DNA of 64,000 nucleotides from Sipunculus nudus (GCA_026874595.1 CM049318.1:37409956-37473955); one strand, 5' to 3'. Counted from the first letter of the stretch, positions 1 to 12,950 are shown. Translations and numbers: made by a program. The notes: generated by a model not told the origin, from the letters alone.

Positions 1-59
1 ACTATTCAGTTCTGTGCTATTTATGAAGGGCATATTCAGTCAACTTTTTAGCTCAGCTG

Positions 60-1340
60 ACTATAATTCATCTGAGCTATAGTCGTGGTCCATTGTCCGT
101 CGTGCGTCCGTCTGTCTGTCTGGATGTCCGTCCGTAAGACTTGCACGTTTCGACACTATTAGACCTGCAAATCTGAAATTCGGCATACAGTTAGATGTCC
201 CCAGAATCTCCTACCTTGCCAAAAATTGGGTCAATAGGACTTCGTTCCTTCGAGATATTAAGGAAAAACCTCAATTTTTTATTAGAAATCTATTTTCACA
301 CTTCAGGACTGCCTTATATCAAAACCACTCATCTGGTTTTCTTCATATTACCATAAATATTCCTCTATATAGTACCTATGTACATGCCAGAAATTAAGTC
401 AGTATTATTTAATTTAAAAAAGTTATGGGCCCAAACATAATGGACTTTGTAAAAAAATTAGGAAAGATATTTGGTCACTTAAGACCAAAAGTGTTAAAGG
501 TAGGGACTCTTTTTCAGTAATACAACTTTAATTAATCAAAATTTAATTGTATACCAAAAATAAGATCAAAATCTGTTAAATTTTTTTAAATATTGGCAAA
601 AATATAAAATTGGTACCTTAAATTTTGCCCAAGTTTGACCATGGCACATTTTTTTCCTGTAACTGCTGTTGATTTAATTTTCAAAGCATGTTTTTGTTAG
701 CATTTCAACTGTGAAGACCAAAAATTTGAAACAGTTGATCCAAAACTGTAGATTTTATTCAAGTTTTCAAGCACCATGTCATATGTTGTTTACATCAAGC
801 TAGTGTTATGCAGTTTGCTAGAGCTCAGCTCCCCAGCTTCAGCTCTAAGTTTCTTAAATTTGGCATACAGTTAGATGTCTCCAAAATCCCCTACCATGCC
901 AATAATTTGGTCACTAGGACTTAATTCCTTCGAGATATTAATGAAAAACTTCATTTTTCCATTAAAAACCCATTGTTACACTTTAAGACTGCCTAATATC
1001 AAAACCAGTGATCTAACTTTGATCATATACAATATACATATTTTTCTATACATTCGCTATGCACATGCCAGAAATGATGTCAGTATATTGTGTAATTGTT
1101 TTAAGTTATGGGCCCAAACATATGCACTTTTTAAAAATCAAGAAATATATTTACTCCCTTAACAAGAGGATTGCTGAACTTAGAGATTTTTTGTCAGGGA
1201 TGTAACATTATTTAATCAAGATTCAATTGAATACCCAAAATTAGTTTTGAAGTTTTCAAATTTTATAAGTTATTAGTATAAACATAAAATTAGTACCATA
1301 AATTTTGCCCAATTTTGACCATGGCACGTTTGTTTTCTGA
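60..1340. repeat. Diverged direct repeat, two units offset 680 bp
   Basis: The stretch from about 181 to 680 recurs from about 861 to 1340: GGCATACAGTTAGATGTC at 182 and 862, and GACCATGGCAC at 637 and 1317, all offset 680 bp. It is preceded by a GTCCGTC/TGTC-rich tract at 94-135. Probably part of an interspersed repeat; class not identified. Confidence 0.7.
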
Positions 1341-2049
1341 GAGCACTGTTGATATAATTTTTCATACCATGCACACATAAGGATTTAATCTTTGTAGTTT
1401 AGAAAGCTGAAAGAAATTGGCCAAACATTGTAGCTTTTATTAATGTTTTTATGAAACCGTGTAAGACCCAGGCTCTACCCAGCCCCTCTTCATCAATACT
1501 AATATAAATACTAGACATGGTGCGAATGCTTTGCAAATGTATTTGAATACGAATATGAATATGTACTGCATTAAAAAATTTTATCTCACAAGAATGGGAA
1601 TTCAGGTAAAAATGAAAGTATTTGAATACCAGTGGAGAAACTTTCAAAATGTATTCATGAATGCATTCATGAACATATTCTATAATTTTATTTTAATAAT
1701 CATTTCAATATATTTTATTTTAAAAAATCATAGGATTTTCTTATTATTTTTTTAATAAAAATTATATTGGCACAATATTTGTTATTAAATTTAAATAAAT
1801 AGTTAAACTCTTTTATTATATGTGCTGCTTATAAGTAATATGGCCAAGTCAAAATCTGTGTGACAATAGCACTCCATTTGTTAATAAAATAAATGAAATC
1901 AATCCTCTTCTCTGTCTCCAAAGATACTATCAAAATCATACATAAGCTAAACACCAACAACTCATAATAAAGCTTATATTTATTACCACACAAAACCAGC
2001 ATGTGCCTCATTCCTAAATCGTATTTTTTATCATATATAACAGCTGAGG

Positions 2050-2850
2050 GCCGTGATCCATGGGTCCTTTGTTTTTAAATTTGAGATTCAACAAATGATT
2101 AAAACTAGTTTCAGGTGGCTTAGACGCAGATTTAGGCAGGATGGGGACTCGCCACACAAAAGAAACAAACTTTTTTCATGTATTATTCATTGTCTCAGTT
2201 TTCAATTTTTGATAGGATCCACTTCCTCAAAATGCATTTAGGCAGCCATCTTGGATTCCAAGCTGTCTGCCATGTAGAAACGCATATATGCTAATATCTT
2301 GTCTTCTAGGTAACTTTGGAAAACAATCTCAGTGCCTTAATGTACATTTTCATGGATGAAGAATACACTTATGCTATTCAAATGATCAAAATAATGATTT
2401 TTTCATTGAAGTGAAACCATTTACTAGAAACAAAAGTCATAATTTGCTCTTTTCATATTGTTCTGGGGCTTAGGCCTATATTTGGGATTATGACAATCTA
2501 AATGAAAGCAGCAAAACTTGGAACCTAAGATGCCATAATGCATTTGGAGGAAGTGGCTCCTATCAAAGTTTAAAAGTTAAGATCAAGAATAACACATGGA
2601 AAAGTTTGCTGCTTTCGTTAAGGCTGTCCCATGGCAGCCATGGGATATTCTGTAGAAATTATATAGATATAATAGAGATATAAGCATTTATGCACTTGAG
2701 TCCAAGATGGCTTCCTAAATGAATTTTGAGGAAGTGGCTCCTATAAAAAATTGAAAGTTAAAGCCATGAATAATAAATGAAAAATATTTGGTTCTCATTT
2801 CCAGTATGCCCCCTTCATTTCAAGTTTGCTAAGCCACCTGACTATCAGTG
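2050..2850. repeat. Repeat-rich block with short inverted and direct repeats
   Basis: A CACTTCCTC...ATGCATTT-type motif near 2219 reappears inverted near 2540 and 2730 (GAGGAAGTGGCTCC), and GGTGGCTTAG near 2116 is inverted near 2830 (CTAAGCCACC). It may be an old fold-back or TIR element. Boundaries are uncertain. Confidence 0.35.
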
Positions 2851-4467
2851 CATAATGGTTACACAGGTGTTCAGTAGGTGGCAGCACTGTATGAGGGTTT
2901 GCCAAATGTATCAGATTTCTCACATCTCAAGTTTGGGCTTTTTGCATAACAGAAACTGAACTTTCAAACTGGGTGAGATGTGTGTTACAATATGCAAGAT
3001 CAGTCTGTATAACCACAACACATACCATATGCCATGCTGCATCCATTGGCTGATATCTGTACAACTATACAGTTTTGGACAATTTTTTTTTCACAGGCTT
3101 GTACTTGACTGACACCATAGTGTCAGCTCACATAGAGTGTGTCTTACATTTGGTTTGGTTGAATACTTGTAGAGTGTGCATTTTTATAGAAGCTTATCCA
3201 TCTTTTCAAACATCTACTCATTTGCTGTGTGATATAGACACTCTGTTCAGATTCTTTCTTCTGACCAACTGAACACAACTTCATAATGTTAGACAGATGT
3301 TTATCTTAATTATATTACTCATTTATATGCGTTGTGAATATTTGATACCAATATTACTGATGCTGTGTTTCAGTTTATTTTGAAGCCCCAGAGAGAGTTC
3401 AATACTTTTTGAATGAGACATGGTAATTTAGATATGGTAATTTATAATACAGGCACTATAGACCCACTTTAAAGAGCATATTACATTTAACCTTTTGTGT
3501 ACTATTATTCTTTTGTCTATGTTACGTTAATTTATAAGACAGGTACTCTGCACCAAAGAGTAATTTTAGGTTTAATTAAGTAACTAACAATCTTTTCTGA
3601 TTTTTCAATTCTGTTCCAATGGATTATCTTTATTAAATGGATGCCAGATGTTGGAATATTGGCCTCTTTTAAAATGATTTCATTTTACATAGTATTTAAT
3701 ACTTGGATTTTCCTGCTTTGGATATGGCATCCTTATATTGGAGGAGCAATTTGAGATATTTGTAAAAAATGGGCTCAATTGAAAGTTGGTTCTGGGCAAT
3801 TTGTTAAGTTCAGTGAAAAAATATTTTGTGTTTTCAGTATATTATGTAAATTCACTTGCTTTTTATGCACCCGTAAATTTGATTTTAAAGCCAAGGTCTA
3901 GGTAATTCATTTCACCATGTTTTTTTTTACAGTCTGTATGGTAAATTTTACAGGCAGTATGGTATTTTGACAACAATTCAAAGATCTCTCATACACACTT
4001 TATTGATTATCCTCATAAAATGTTTTAAAAAATCCATCTCTCATTGTATATGTTCATTTCAAAAACACCACCAGTTTACTACCCTGAAAAAAATGTTCAC
4101 TCAAGTAAATTGACATTTATTAAATGCAGTAGCATACAGAGGCAAACCTAATCTGTCTGGCTGTATTATTTATGTAAAGCACCTGGTCAGCGCTTTTAAA
4201 GTAGAGTGAGAGTTGATACCTTATACATTTAGAGTAATGAAAGATTCATGGCCAGTGTTCAGTTCCCATTAAGCCTGTTTCATTTGAGGCATTGTTCTGT
4301 ATGTATGACTGAAGCTGCATATCTCTGCTGGACCAGTGCTGTAGCATAACAGCAGATTTCAAAACAGGAGTGACTTTATTGCATGCATGAGAAGGATTGA
4401 TTATAATTGTAATATATTTTAAATAAATGAGTCTGCTTTTAGGTAAAATGACAACATATATGCATAA

Positions 4468-4806
4468 GGCCAAAAAGAATAAAAGGTATGGTTCTCAGGC
4501 GCTGCCTGCATCATTTCTAAACCCCCGCAACAAAATGTTTTATTTTGATTTTCAACAGAAAATTACCAATCTAAGCTCAAGCCACTCGGATATTTTTTTC
4601 AAGAAGATAAAATAATACAATTTTCATCAAATTTCTTTTGTTTGTAGTGCTTTTCCATGTTTAGCTAAAAAATTCTGTAATTATCATGCTTTTTCCTAAT
4701 CATATGACATTTTTATTAAAACACATAAATAAATAAGGTAAAAAAGCACCTGCGTGCATTGATTTATGAAAAAAAGGTGCTTGAGGACTAAACCTTATTT
4801 TTTTGC
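4468..4806. mobile_element. MITE-like element, copy 1
   Basis: About 340 bp with imperfect terminal inverted repeats: it starts GGCCAAAAAGAATAAAAGG and the other end reads CTTATTTTTTTGCC, with inner parts TTCTCAGGCGCTG and GTGCTTGAGGAC. It is non-coding. Two more copies lie at 5048 and 6469. Confidence 0.7.
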
Positions 4807-5047
4807 CTAATCCATAATTTTTTCATGAATAATTTCAAGGTTATTAGAATTTAAGTGTATCCTTGGTGCACCTAAAAAATAAATGATGTCTAGCCCACAC
4901 AAATCAAAGTGTGTCCTTATTTCACCCTCTGTGGCATAAATCCCAAGTTCATTTTGATTATTATTTTTACTGGACTTTTCCTCTGTGAGGTCCTTTTTTA
5001 GCTCCACTAATGAAAGTTAACGAAGTTTAAGTGATGACATCACTAGG

Positions 5048-5386
5048 CCAAAAAAAATAAAAGATATAGTTCTCAGGCACTGCCCACATCAATTTTAAAC
5101 CCCTGCATCAAAAATTTTTATTTAGATTTTCAATAGAAACTTACCAATTTTGAGCTGCTGCCGCTCAGGCATTTCTTTTAAGAAGATGAAATAATACAAT
5201 TTCCTTTGTTATGAAGTGCTTTTACTTTTTTAGTAAAATAAATCTGTTATTATCATGATTTTACCGTATAATTTGACATTTTTATCGAAACATACCAAAA
5301 AATTAAAAAAAAAAAAACCGCCCGCCCGCATCAATTTCTGAAAAAAAAAAGTGCCTGAGGACCATACCTTTTTTTTTATTTTGGCC
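5048..5386. mobile_element. MITE-like element, copy 2
   Basis: Same family as 4468-4806, with the best preserved terminal inverted repeats: left GGCCAAAAAAAATAAAAG, right a run of T then ATTTTGGCC, plus inner TTCTCAGGCACTG against GTGCCTGAGGACC. Non-coding and AT-rich. Confidence 0.7.
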
Positions 5387-5685
5387 CAAAATCTGTAATT
5401 TGCTGTTCACTGATGATGTTTTATTTGTACTTCTTTCATAATCATCAGTAGAGATTTATTCAGGATTTAAGGATGGTTGGGTCAATATTTTAAAACAAAG
5501 GACTAATACCTTGAAATGGTCCACAGCTCCAGAAAAGGGGAATTCAGCTATAAAGGCCACCCTTAGCCAGAGGTTGTTTCTACTCAAAACAAATTTCTTC
5601 CTGAAGGTTGAGACTTTGTCTTGGTGGTCAATCTTTAAAATCAAAGTTTATTATATTTCCAGGAAAGACTTTCTGTTAAGGGATT

Positions 5686-6003
5686 AATTTAAACCTCTGG
5701 CAACTGGGATCTGCTCCTGTTAAGAGCTAAAAATGTCAAAATGAAAAACCTTTTAAGCGCATGTAAGATTTCCTTTGGACATGTAATCAAGTCACTGAAA
5801 CCTGACATTATTATTTAAACTACCATACTAGCTGAAAACTTCATAATTTAAACCTCTGGCAACTGGGATCTGCTCCTGTTAAGAGCTAAAAATGTCAAAA
5901 TGAAAAACCTTTTAAGCTCATGTAAGATTTCCTTTGGACATGTAATCAAGTCACTGAAACCTGACATTATTATTTAAACTACCATACTAGCTGAAAACTT
6001 CAT
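5686..6003. repeat. 159-bp tandem duplication
   Basis: Two adjacent near-identical copies (about 5686-5844 and 5845-6003) start ATTTAAACCTCTGGCAACTG; the only clear difference is GCGCATG against GCTCATG. Recent local duplication. Confidence 0.9.
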
Positions 6004-6212
6004 ATTCAGAATGAAAGGCAGTGGTAATGTGTTAAATATGGTTCATAGTATAACCACATTGGAATTCAGGCCAAAATAAAATCACTCTTTTGATGTAGTT
6101 TACATTTATAGTGGAGATATTGTTCTGTGCTATATCTGTAGATCTCAGCTCAGCCTAAGCTTAGTCACTGCAACTGAATTTTACACTGAAGCTACTTTAT
6201 TGCCTGTACCAG

Positions 6213-7044
6213 TAGGGTTTGGACGATAACAGTATCCAGGATTATTTTGATAACTGATATCAACTGTGATAATCCACCTATTATCGTGATATTGTGATAA
6301 GTGTTTTGTCCTCACAGTTGTGGTGCACATACATGCTCTTTAAGGATTATTACCTGAAGATTATAGCAATACCAGGGTCTTTATGTATTCAGAAAAAAAA
6401 ACCATTAAATTTAAAGAAAAAAATTTGTTTTAACAAAACAAATGAAATGCTGTGTAAAAATAATCATCAGGCCAAAAAGAATAAAAGGTATGTTTCTTAG
6501 GCACTGACAACATCAAAAATTTTTATAATGATTTTCAATTGAAACTTACCAATATTGAGCTCCAGGAGCTCAGACATTTTTTATCAAAAAGATAAAATCA
6601 TACAATTTTGATAAAATCTCCTTTGTTATGTTGTGCATTTACTTGTTCAGCAAAATAAATCTCTTATTATCATGCTTTTCCCATATCCTTTGACATTTTA
6701 AGAAAACAAAAAAAAAAAATAAAAATAAACACTGCTGGTAGATTTCTGAAAAAAAGTGCGTGAGAACCAAACTTATTTTTTTTGGCCTTTTAGTATCAAA
6801 AATATACATGGGTATCAGTATGGTCAAAATGACAATGTTAGATAGAATCAGGTTCTTTGAAAACTCAGGGGATTGAATCTTATAGGTATAGTACCAGAAA
6901 CATGGAGGAAAGAAATGACATTTCTGATACAGTGACAATTACTGGAGTTCCCATGCCAGACACTGTTACAAAGATATCATGATACACAGTGATAAATTTT
7001 ATATCATTATCACAGTGAGAAAAACTAATATTGTCCCAACCCTA
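6213..7044. mobile_element. TIR element starting TAGGGTTTGGAC, hosting a nested MITE
   Basis: The left end TAGGGTTTGGACGATAA is matched by the reverse complement of the right end (TAGGGTTGGGACAATA). Subterminal GATA/TATC-rich sequence is also inverted. The third MITE copy (6469-6786) lies inside, so this element is older. No transposase frame remains. Superfamily uncertain. Confidence 0.55.
6469..6786. mobile_element. MITE-like element, copy 3 (nested)
   Basis: Left end GGCCAAAAAGAATAAAAGG, right end a T-run then TTGGCC, with the same internal order as copies 1 and 2. It sits inside the element at 6213-7044. Confidence 0.65.
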
Positions 7045-9042
7045 TTCATCAGACACTCTAGCATGATGATTTTGGACCTACCTCTAGTGAATATGTAATA
7101 TATGTTTCAAATTAATAAATTTATGCTGCTTGACATGTACAATCAGTAATGAAGATGTTTGCTTAAATCACATTTTCAGGTTTTTGTCATAGTTATGAGT
7201 TAATGGTTTAGGGATTTATGGTGGATACCTCACATATACCCTTGATACAACCTTAATGTGTAGCAGAGATTCATACATTTAGTAAAAACTGAAAAGTTCC
7301 CACTTTTTCCTGATGTCGCCAAATCCAAGCACCAGATAGCTTTGTTGCTTGGGTGTATATACAATTAGGAACCATTTGGCCAGTCACAGATGATACCCCA
7401 AAGAATACATTTAATTGTCAAATAAATTCCTTATAACATGATCTTTTTGGTGGTTTTCTCATGATTTTGAGCATATAATGTATATGAATACATTGTTCTT
7501 TGTCCAAGCAAATTGTTACATTTACTGCAACAACAGAAATTGAAAACAAAAAGTGAAAATTCTCTCTTAGATTCCATTAATCTGGTCAAACTTGGCATGA
7601 AACCAGGCAAATCAGTCTGGAGTAGTATAGGTGGTGACATGTAGATGGCGCCACCTGATGGGTGGGATCTGTCAGTGTATTGCAGTGGGTGATAAACAGG
7701 TTGAACAAAATGAAATCACTCCAACATAAGAAAAAGTGAATAAATTGAGATACAAAGTGAAGAATCTTTTAGTGTAGAAGGTGATATCTGCAGGGATCAG
7801 TCAGTATATATTGTTCAGGTGATAACAGGTCTAAATGTTTACTTCACTTTGTACTCTTGTGTCACACAAATCACCAACAAATTTAACGCTATTCTGCTTT
7901 CCACAGAAGAATTATTTTCTTATTCAATTGTTGATTTTCTTGCAGGGAATTCTAGTTTCATTAATTAGCTGAGCTTGGATAGAGATTCTCCCACAAGTCT
8001 TCAATCCAGTAGCCTGTTTCTGGACTATAGGTACTAGAAAAGGTGAAATTGATAACCTCAGAGATTTGAGGAACATTTCTAAGGACAACTCTAAAGATAT
8101 TTAACTCTCAGTGACTATACATACTGATTTTTCAAAATATTGCCTAAACATAAACTTCTTATATGCCTTTGACATATGTTAATTCTTGCTCAGTTAATTA
8201 TCAGGGCTCTCATTAGAAATGAGGATCCACTCAGGAATAACATTAACAACTGTGTTTTTCATTTATAGCTTTTTAACAGCATTAACTTAGTTTCAATAAC
8301 TCCCTACAAGAGAGAATTTGTGACATGGGGCATTTTAGTTCAGAACTTTGTCAATAGATGGCAGCAGTGATGGAGCTGACTACCAGGAGAAAATCTGCCT
8401 AGTACCATCACACTAAATAAACTTGTTCATTTTTCAGGTGTTAATGTCTTCAAAGCCAATATTTTGATCCAGTATCTTAAAATGTAAAATGCAATGATTA
8501 TGATTGCATTATTTTTATAATAATAAAGAAATTATCCTTTGTATTTTTTATCTTTAGGTCTGATAAAGTATTTCTCCTACTGTTGACCAGTGTTTTGCTG
8601 TGAAACATTTCATTATATTTTGATGGCAAAATGGTGATTTAAGGTAGAAAACTAATGGGGAATAATTTTCTAAAAAGGCAATAAACATCAATTATCAACA
8701 GTTTTTTAGATAGAGAATTTTTTTAAATATGAGAAAATATGAATAAACAGTCTGCATTTTACAACATATCATTCCTACTTATGGTAGTTGAGGTCATGAG
8801 TGACTTGCAAAAACATCCTAAGTTGAAAGCTGCTGATTGGATGATGTCATGTAAGCACTCTAAAAAATATGACAAACTTAAACAAAGATGGCTATATGTT
8901 TCAGTCTGTGGTCTGACCAAACTTTTTGTCTTCTGCATCCAGTCTGCACTCCTCACACAGTGGTTGTGTTACATTGGTTCTGACTCAGTTCACTTACCTA
9001 CTGCTTGCCAAAGCTGATTTTGCCACATGCAGCCACCAGGAT

Positions 9043-9478
9043 GCTGACACAGGGCCAAGAATAAGAATGTCAGCCAAGAATGAGAACATTGGAGGTGTTC
9101 ACTAAATATCTTTTGAGTCATTCTCATTGGCTGCTAATGACTTTTTTACCACTATGGCAGTCACCATGGATGCCTTGTTTCCATCATCTATTCTTGACAA
9201 AATAGAGTCATTTGGAGGGTTGGTGGATTGAGAAAAGACTAAAATTCCAAATAAGGAATTTGTGCTCTTTCTGAAGGCGGAGAATCTCTGCGCTATGAAG
9301 CACTACACCCCTCAAGCTTTGTATAGCCAGATTCTCTGGGTTTCACCTCCAGGGCAGGCACAGAGCAAAGGATTTAAATCAGACCAATGAAAGCATGGTA
9401 TCACATTGTGCATCCAGCTTCAAATTTTAAACTCACAGATCCCTCTAATTGGTCTGATTCTTGGCCCTGTGCCAGAAC
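9043..9478. repeat. Short inverted-repeat block
   Basis: ACACAGGGCCAAGAAT near 9046 is inverted near 9460, and ATCAGACCAAT near 9377 is inverted near 9448. Possibly a degraded MITE or a potential RNA stem, about 435 bp. It lies 460 bp before the exon at 9937. Confidence 0.4.
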
Positions 9479-9936
9479 CAGTGTAATCAGATCAATAAGG
9501 ACTGACAATAGCCTATCACAAAAATGTTGTCTAATTTTGTAAAGGGCTCAAGTATCAGCTTATTAGTCCTAATGTCTGTATAAATAATGTATGGCACCCC
9601 TGGCAGCTGTATGCAGCAAAATCAACATTTTGAAACAGTGCTTAAATTATTATTGATTCCATCAATACCTCAAGTGATTACAACTGAATTTCAGTTGAAA
9701 AGAAATTACCTTAAGCAATACATAATGAAAAAAAAGTGGATGGAGTCATAATGACTATTGCTTCTGTGTTCCTTTTACAGCTGCCATCTAGTCCTTCCGG
9801 TGTAGATTGAGATGATTCTGGACGTTCCTCAAGAAATTTGGGACACATCCTCTCCACTATCCTCCATCAAGAATGAGATGGCACCCATTTTGTGACAGGT
9901 TATGTGACTGAACATGAGACATGCTTTCTTTTACAG

Positions 9937-10160
9937 CCACTGGGAATCACATGAAACAGAGCATGTTAATCCAGGCGTCGAGCGACTCGGAACTCACCCG
10001 CCATCACACCAAGCTCATGTCCAACAGCTTGACCAACATCGCCAATGACATCCTGTTCCCAAAGCCTCAGGACAAAGACTCGGTTATATCTTCCTCCAAA
10101 CCAGGAATCTTCCTCCCAATGCAAAACATGAAGCACAACGTCACGGAAAAGGTGGCACAG
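9937..10160 (+). CDS. ERG long-isoform exon: linker between PAS domain and S1
   Basis: The acceptor is a pyrimidine-rich tract ending TTTTACAG and the donor is GTAAGC. The exon has 224 bp; its first two bases complete a codon begun in an upstream exon outside the window, and it ends in phase 0. It encodes TGNHMKQSMLIQASSD... and ends NVTEKVAQ. The last residues match the NVTEKVTQ that precedes VLSLG in vertebrate ERG channels, which fixes both family and exon boundary. The rest is the poorly conserved cytoplasmic linker after the PAS domain. GC content is visibly higher than the flanks. It is used only in the long, PAS-containing isoform; the alternative first exon at 38354 replaces it. Confidence 0.9.
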
Positions 10161-10904
10161 GTAAGCTATAATTGAAGAACGTATTCCACCTATACTGTCT
10201 TTCCCAAAAGATAATCCACTACCATAGATAATCCACACCCCCATTTGGAGCAACAGTTTGGTGGGAAAACCAATAATAAGCACCATGTGTCTGGCCAAAA
10301 TCCTGGAAGACATAAGAATATTATATTTCCAGTATCCGATAGTCCAAGGAATATTTACTTTTATTGTGGAGGTGAACTTTTGAGAATGACAAGCAGACCG
10401 ACACTTACGGAAGTTTTTTTAGGTCTAAGCCAAATTAAAGGTATAAATGAAGTAATTCAAAATAATAGCAATTTTATGAAGAAAAAATGTGGATTGTCTT
10501 TGTGGGGGGGGGGGAGATAATAAGGGACCCTGCCCTTTTAAGCTCCCCCATATGATTTACTGGTTTTACACTCTATCGCCAGATGTCATTTTGACTCAGA
10601 ATAAATCTCTTCCAGTTAGGCAGTGTGGAACTGCCGAGACAAGAGACTTCTTGTCTCAGTTATCAGTCTTTTAAAATCAAAATTGTTACATTTCAAGGAA
10701 ACACCTTTTGTTTACATTTCACATGTGTATGACAACCAAAAATGGACTCATTCCATGAAGTCCTGACTACAAAAACACCCATTTTTAAGTAATTTGTCTT
10801 CAGACAGTTCGTATCAAACTTATTTGAACAGACTTCATTACACTCTTCACTACATTAACACCTTCATCGCTGGTAAATGTAAAAGCCATGGTGCGTTTTT
10901 TGGT

Positions 10905-11350
10905 GCTATACTATGGTTGCCTTTTTGTTCGCGAGGGTTTTAATTTCACGATATTCGCGAATGGGAAATAATCGCGAAAATGAAACCCTCGGGAATAATC
11001 GGCCAATTGAGAATGTTCTTCTTATTTAGTGTAATCAATACTTGTATGGTAATAGGTTAGAACAGAGAGAATTTTTTAATAAATTACATCCTTGCAGGTA
11101 TAGGGAAATTTAAACCTTAAATTTGAACTAAACCACCTATGCTGTGTGTACTGGCCCATCATTATATAAGAAAATGTCACAAACTCCTATTCTCATTTTA
11201 TAAAACACAAAGGTATATGGTTTTGCCAGAGATTTGATATACTAGTAGGTTCTTGTGAGATCGCGAAAATGAAACCCTCACAAAACATTAAAAATGGAAA
11301 AATCGCGAAATTTCAGCCTCGCGAAGATGAAGCCAACCACAGTATTTTGA
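10905..11350. mobile_element. GCGA-rich terminal-inverted-repeat element
   Basis: The left end ACTATGGTTGCC...TTCGCGAGG is matched by the reverse complement of the right end (ACTGTGGTTGGC...TTCGCGAGG). Internal ATCGCGAAAATGAAACCCTC occurs twice (about 10972 and 11261). It is non-coding and stands out for CpG content in AT-rich DNA. MITE of unknown superfamily. Confidence 0.55.
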
Positions 11351-11879
11351 AGCCCACAAACCCTAACCAGCAGAGTCATACTCTTGTGAGTCCAGTTCTG
11401 CGTTGTGTGCTGGTTCCTTAAAACGCTTTATTTCTAGCAATCCAAACTAGCCATTCATTTCAGACATATATAAGGATCACAAATGAACGATTAGTTGGAT
11501 AATGACAGTTTTGTGAGGCATCACTGTGATGGGCAGTCATTCAAGAAGCAATTTGCAATATTCAGGCAAATTTGTGCTCTGAATTTTGGCAGGAGATGTA
11601 GCACACTCTTTAAGGATTGGAAATGTCATATACTGAAATAAATGAAGTTCCCATGGTACATTGAAGGTGTCCGCTCGTCATGGTGTCCCCTCAGGGCGGG
11701 TACTAGTGTACCAGTTATCAGATCAGTTATGACTGAAAAAAAACCATGTGACTTCATATCCTACCCAAGTTTGAGTCTTCTTCCCTAACTTTTATTACCT
11801 ACCCAAACTTGTGGCCTTACTTCCTTCCCCAAATTGTGACTTTACATCCTGTGTTGTTTTACATGTGACCTTTTTATTA

Positions 11880-12640
11880 CACGCTGGTATATGATGGGAC
11901 ATATTATGATAATTTACCGTGGCTCTGATGGATTTTCACAAAACTCACTGAAACAACTTACCAATATATTATCTCACCCTAGTTTGGTTATGGGAAAATT
12001 CAAGCATGATTAATAAAGTCAGAGGTCACTAGGCTATTTTGTGGTGTCCCCGCGATTACATACGAGGAATAGGATGGATTTTGATAAAAATCAACAGAAA
12101 TGTTAATCAATAAAATATCCCACATAGTTCAGTTTCCAGCAAACCCATGCATATTTAAAGAGGTCAGAGGTCACTGCACTTGGAAGGCACCATAGTGACT
12201 TACGAAAAATCCTATGGATTTTCATGAATCTCATTATGCATATTCACCAATAGAGTTTCTCACCTCAATTAAATTCTCAGCAAAATTTGTGCATATTTAA
12301 TGAGGTCAGAGGTCATCAGGCTGCTTTGTACAGGCCAATTGGTGGTGTAATTGGAATGACATACAAGGAATATAATGGATTTTGATAAAACTCAATAGAA
12401 ATATTAATCAGTCTTATATCCCACCTTAGTTCTATTTCCAGTAAAATCCATGGATATTTAATGAGGTTAGAGGTCACTACAATTTTGTGGCATCACCTTG
12501 ACTTACCAGAAATCTGATGGAATTTCATTTAACTCATGATGTGTATTTCTCAATACAGTTTCTCACCTGAATTACATTCTCAGCAAATTCACGCATATTT
12601 AATGAGGTCAGAGGTCACAAAATCTGCAGCATGCATATTA
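11880..12640. repeat. Tandem array with DR1-like AGGTCAGAGGTCA motifs
   Basis: Alternating related subunits of about 140-160 bp share TTTCTCACCT, CAGCAAA and CATATTTAATGAGGTCAGAGG. AGGTCAGAGGTCA occurs at 12161, 12303 and 12605, with single-base variants at 12016 and 12464. Copies are diverged. Confidence 0.75.
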
Positions 12641-12950
12641 TGCACCATTTGCGGCGCTTTTGCTTTCTAGAATCGTGCTCATGGCCATTGACCTCTGTGA
12701 AGATGAACTGGTCTGTTTGCCCTTTTGTAATGGACATTTTCTCTTTCTTCTGCTCCATTTACAATGCACCCTGTGATGTTATGCCTGTGGCAGCCATGGG
12801 TGTTTTGTCCTTGGTCTGGGCAATTAAGACCATAGTTAAGTCTGTGTACCTTTGCTTCACTTGGTTAATTGGTAACTTTTCCAGAATGTCTTTGATCATT
12901 GCAGTGACCAGTGGGCAGGGATTTGACCTGACAGAACTAATTAGTATAAT
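12630..12950 (-). pseudogene. Possible minus-strand coding relic (unidentified)
   Basis: On the minus strand one frame reads SVRSNPCPLVTAMIKDILEK, LPINQVKQRYTDLTMVLIAQ and on to TSQGAL, then one stop (at 12759-12761), then MEQKKEKMSITKGQTDQFIF and TEVNGHE. Amino-acid composition looks protein-like, but I recognise no family and stops interrupt it. Chance open reading remains possible. Confidence 0.25.

Larger units (their letters stand above)
1..9936 (+). other. Upstream ERG intron (3' part) with repeats
   Basis: No ERG exon is recognisable here, although the exon at 9937 needs an upstream partner, so this is the end of an intron whose 5' part lies outside the window. Repeats are listed separately. 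I see nothing coding in 2850-4460 or 7045-9040. Confidence 0.7.

Noticed and set aside
1-9936. Search for the PAS-domain exons of ERG
   Set aside because: No open frame here resembles the PAS or PAS-cap; the exons must lie upstream of the window.
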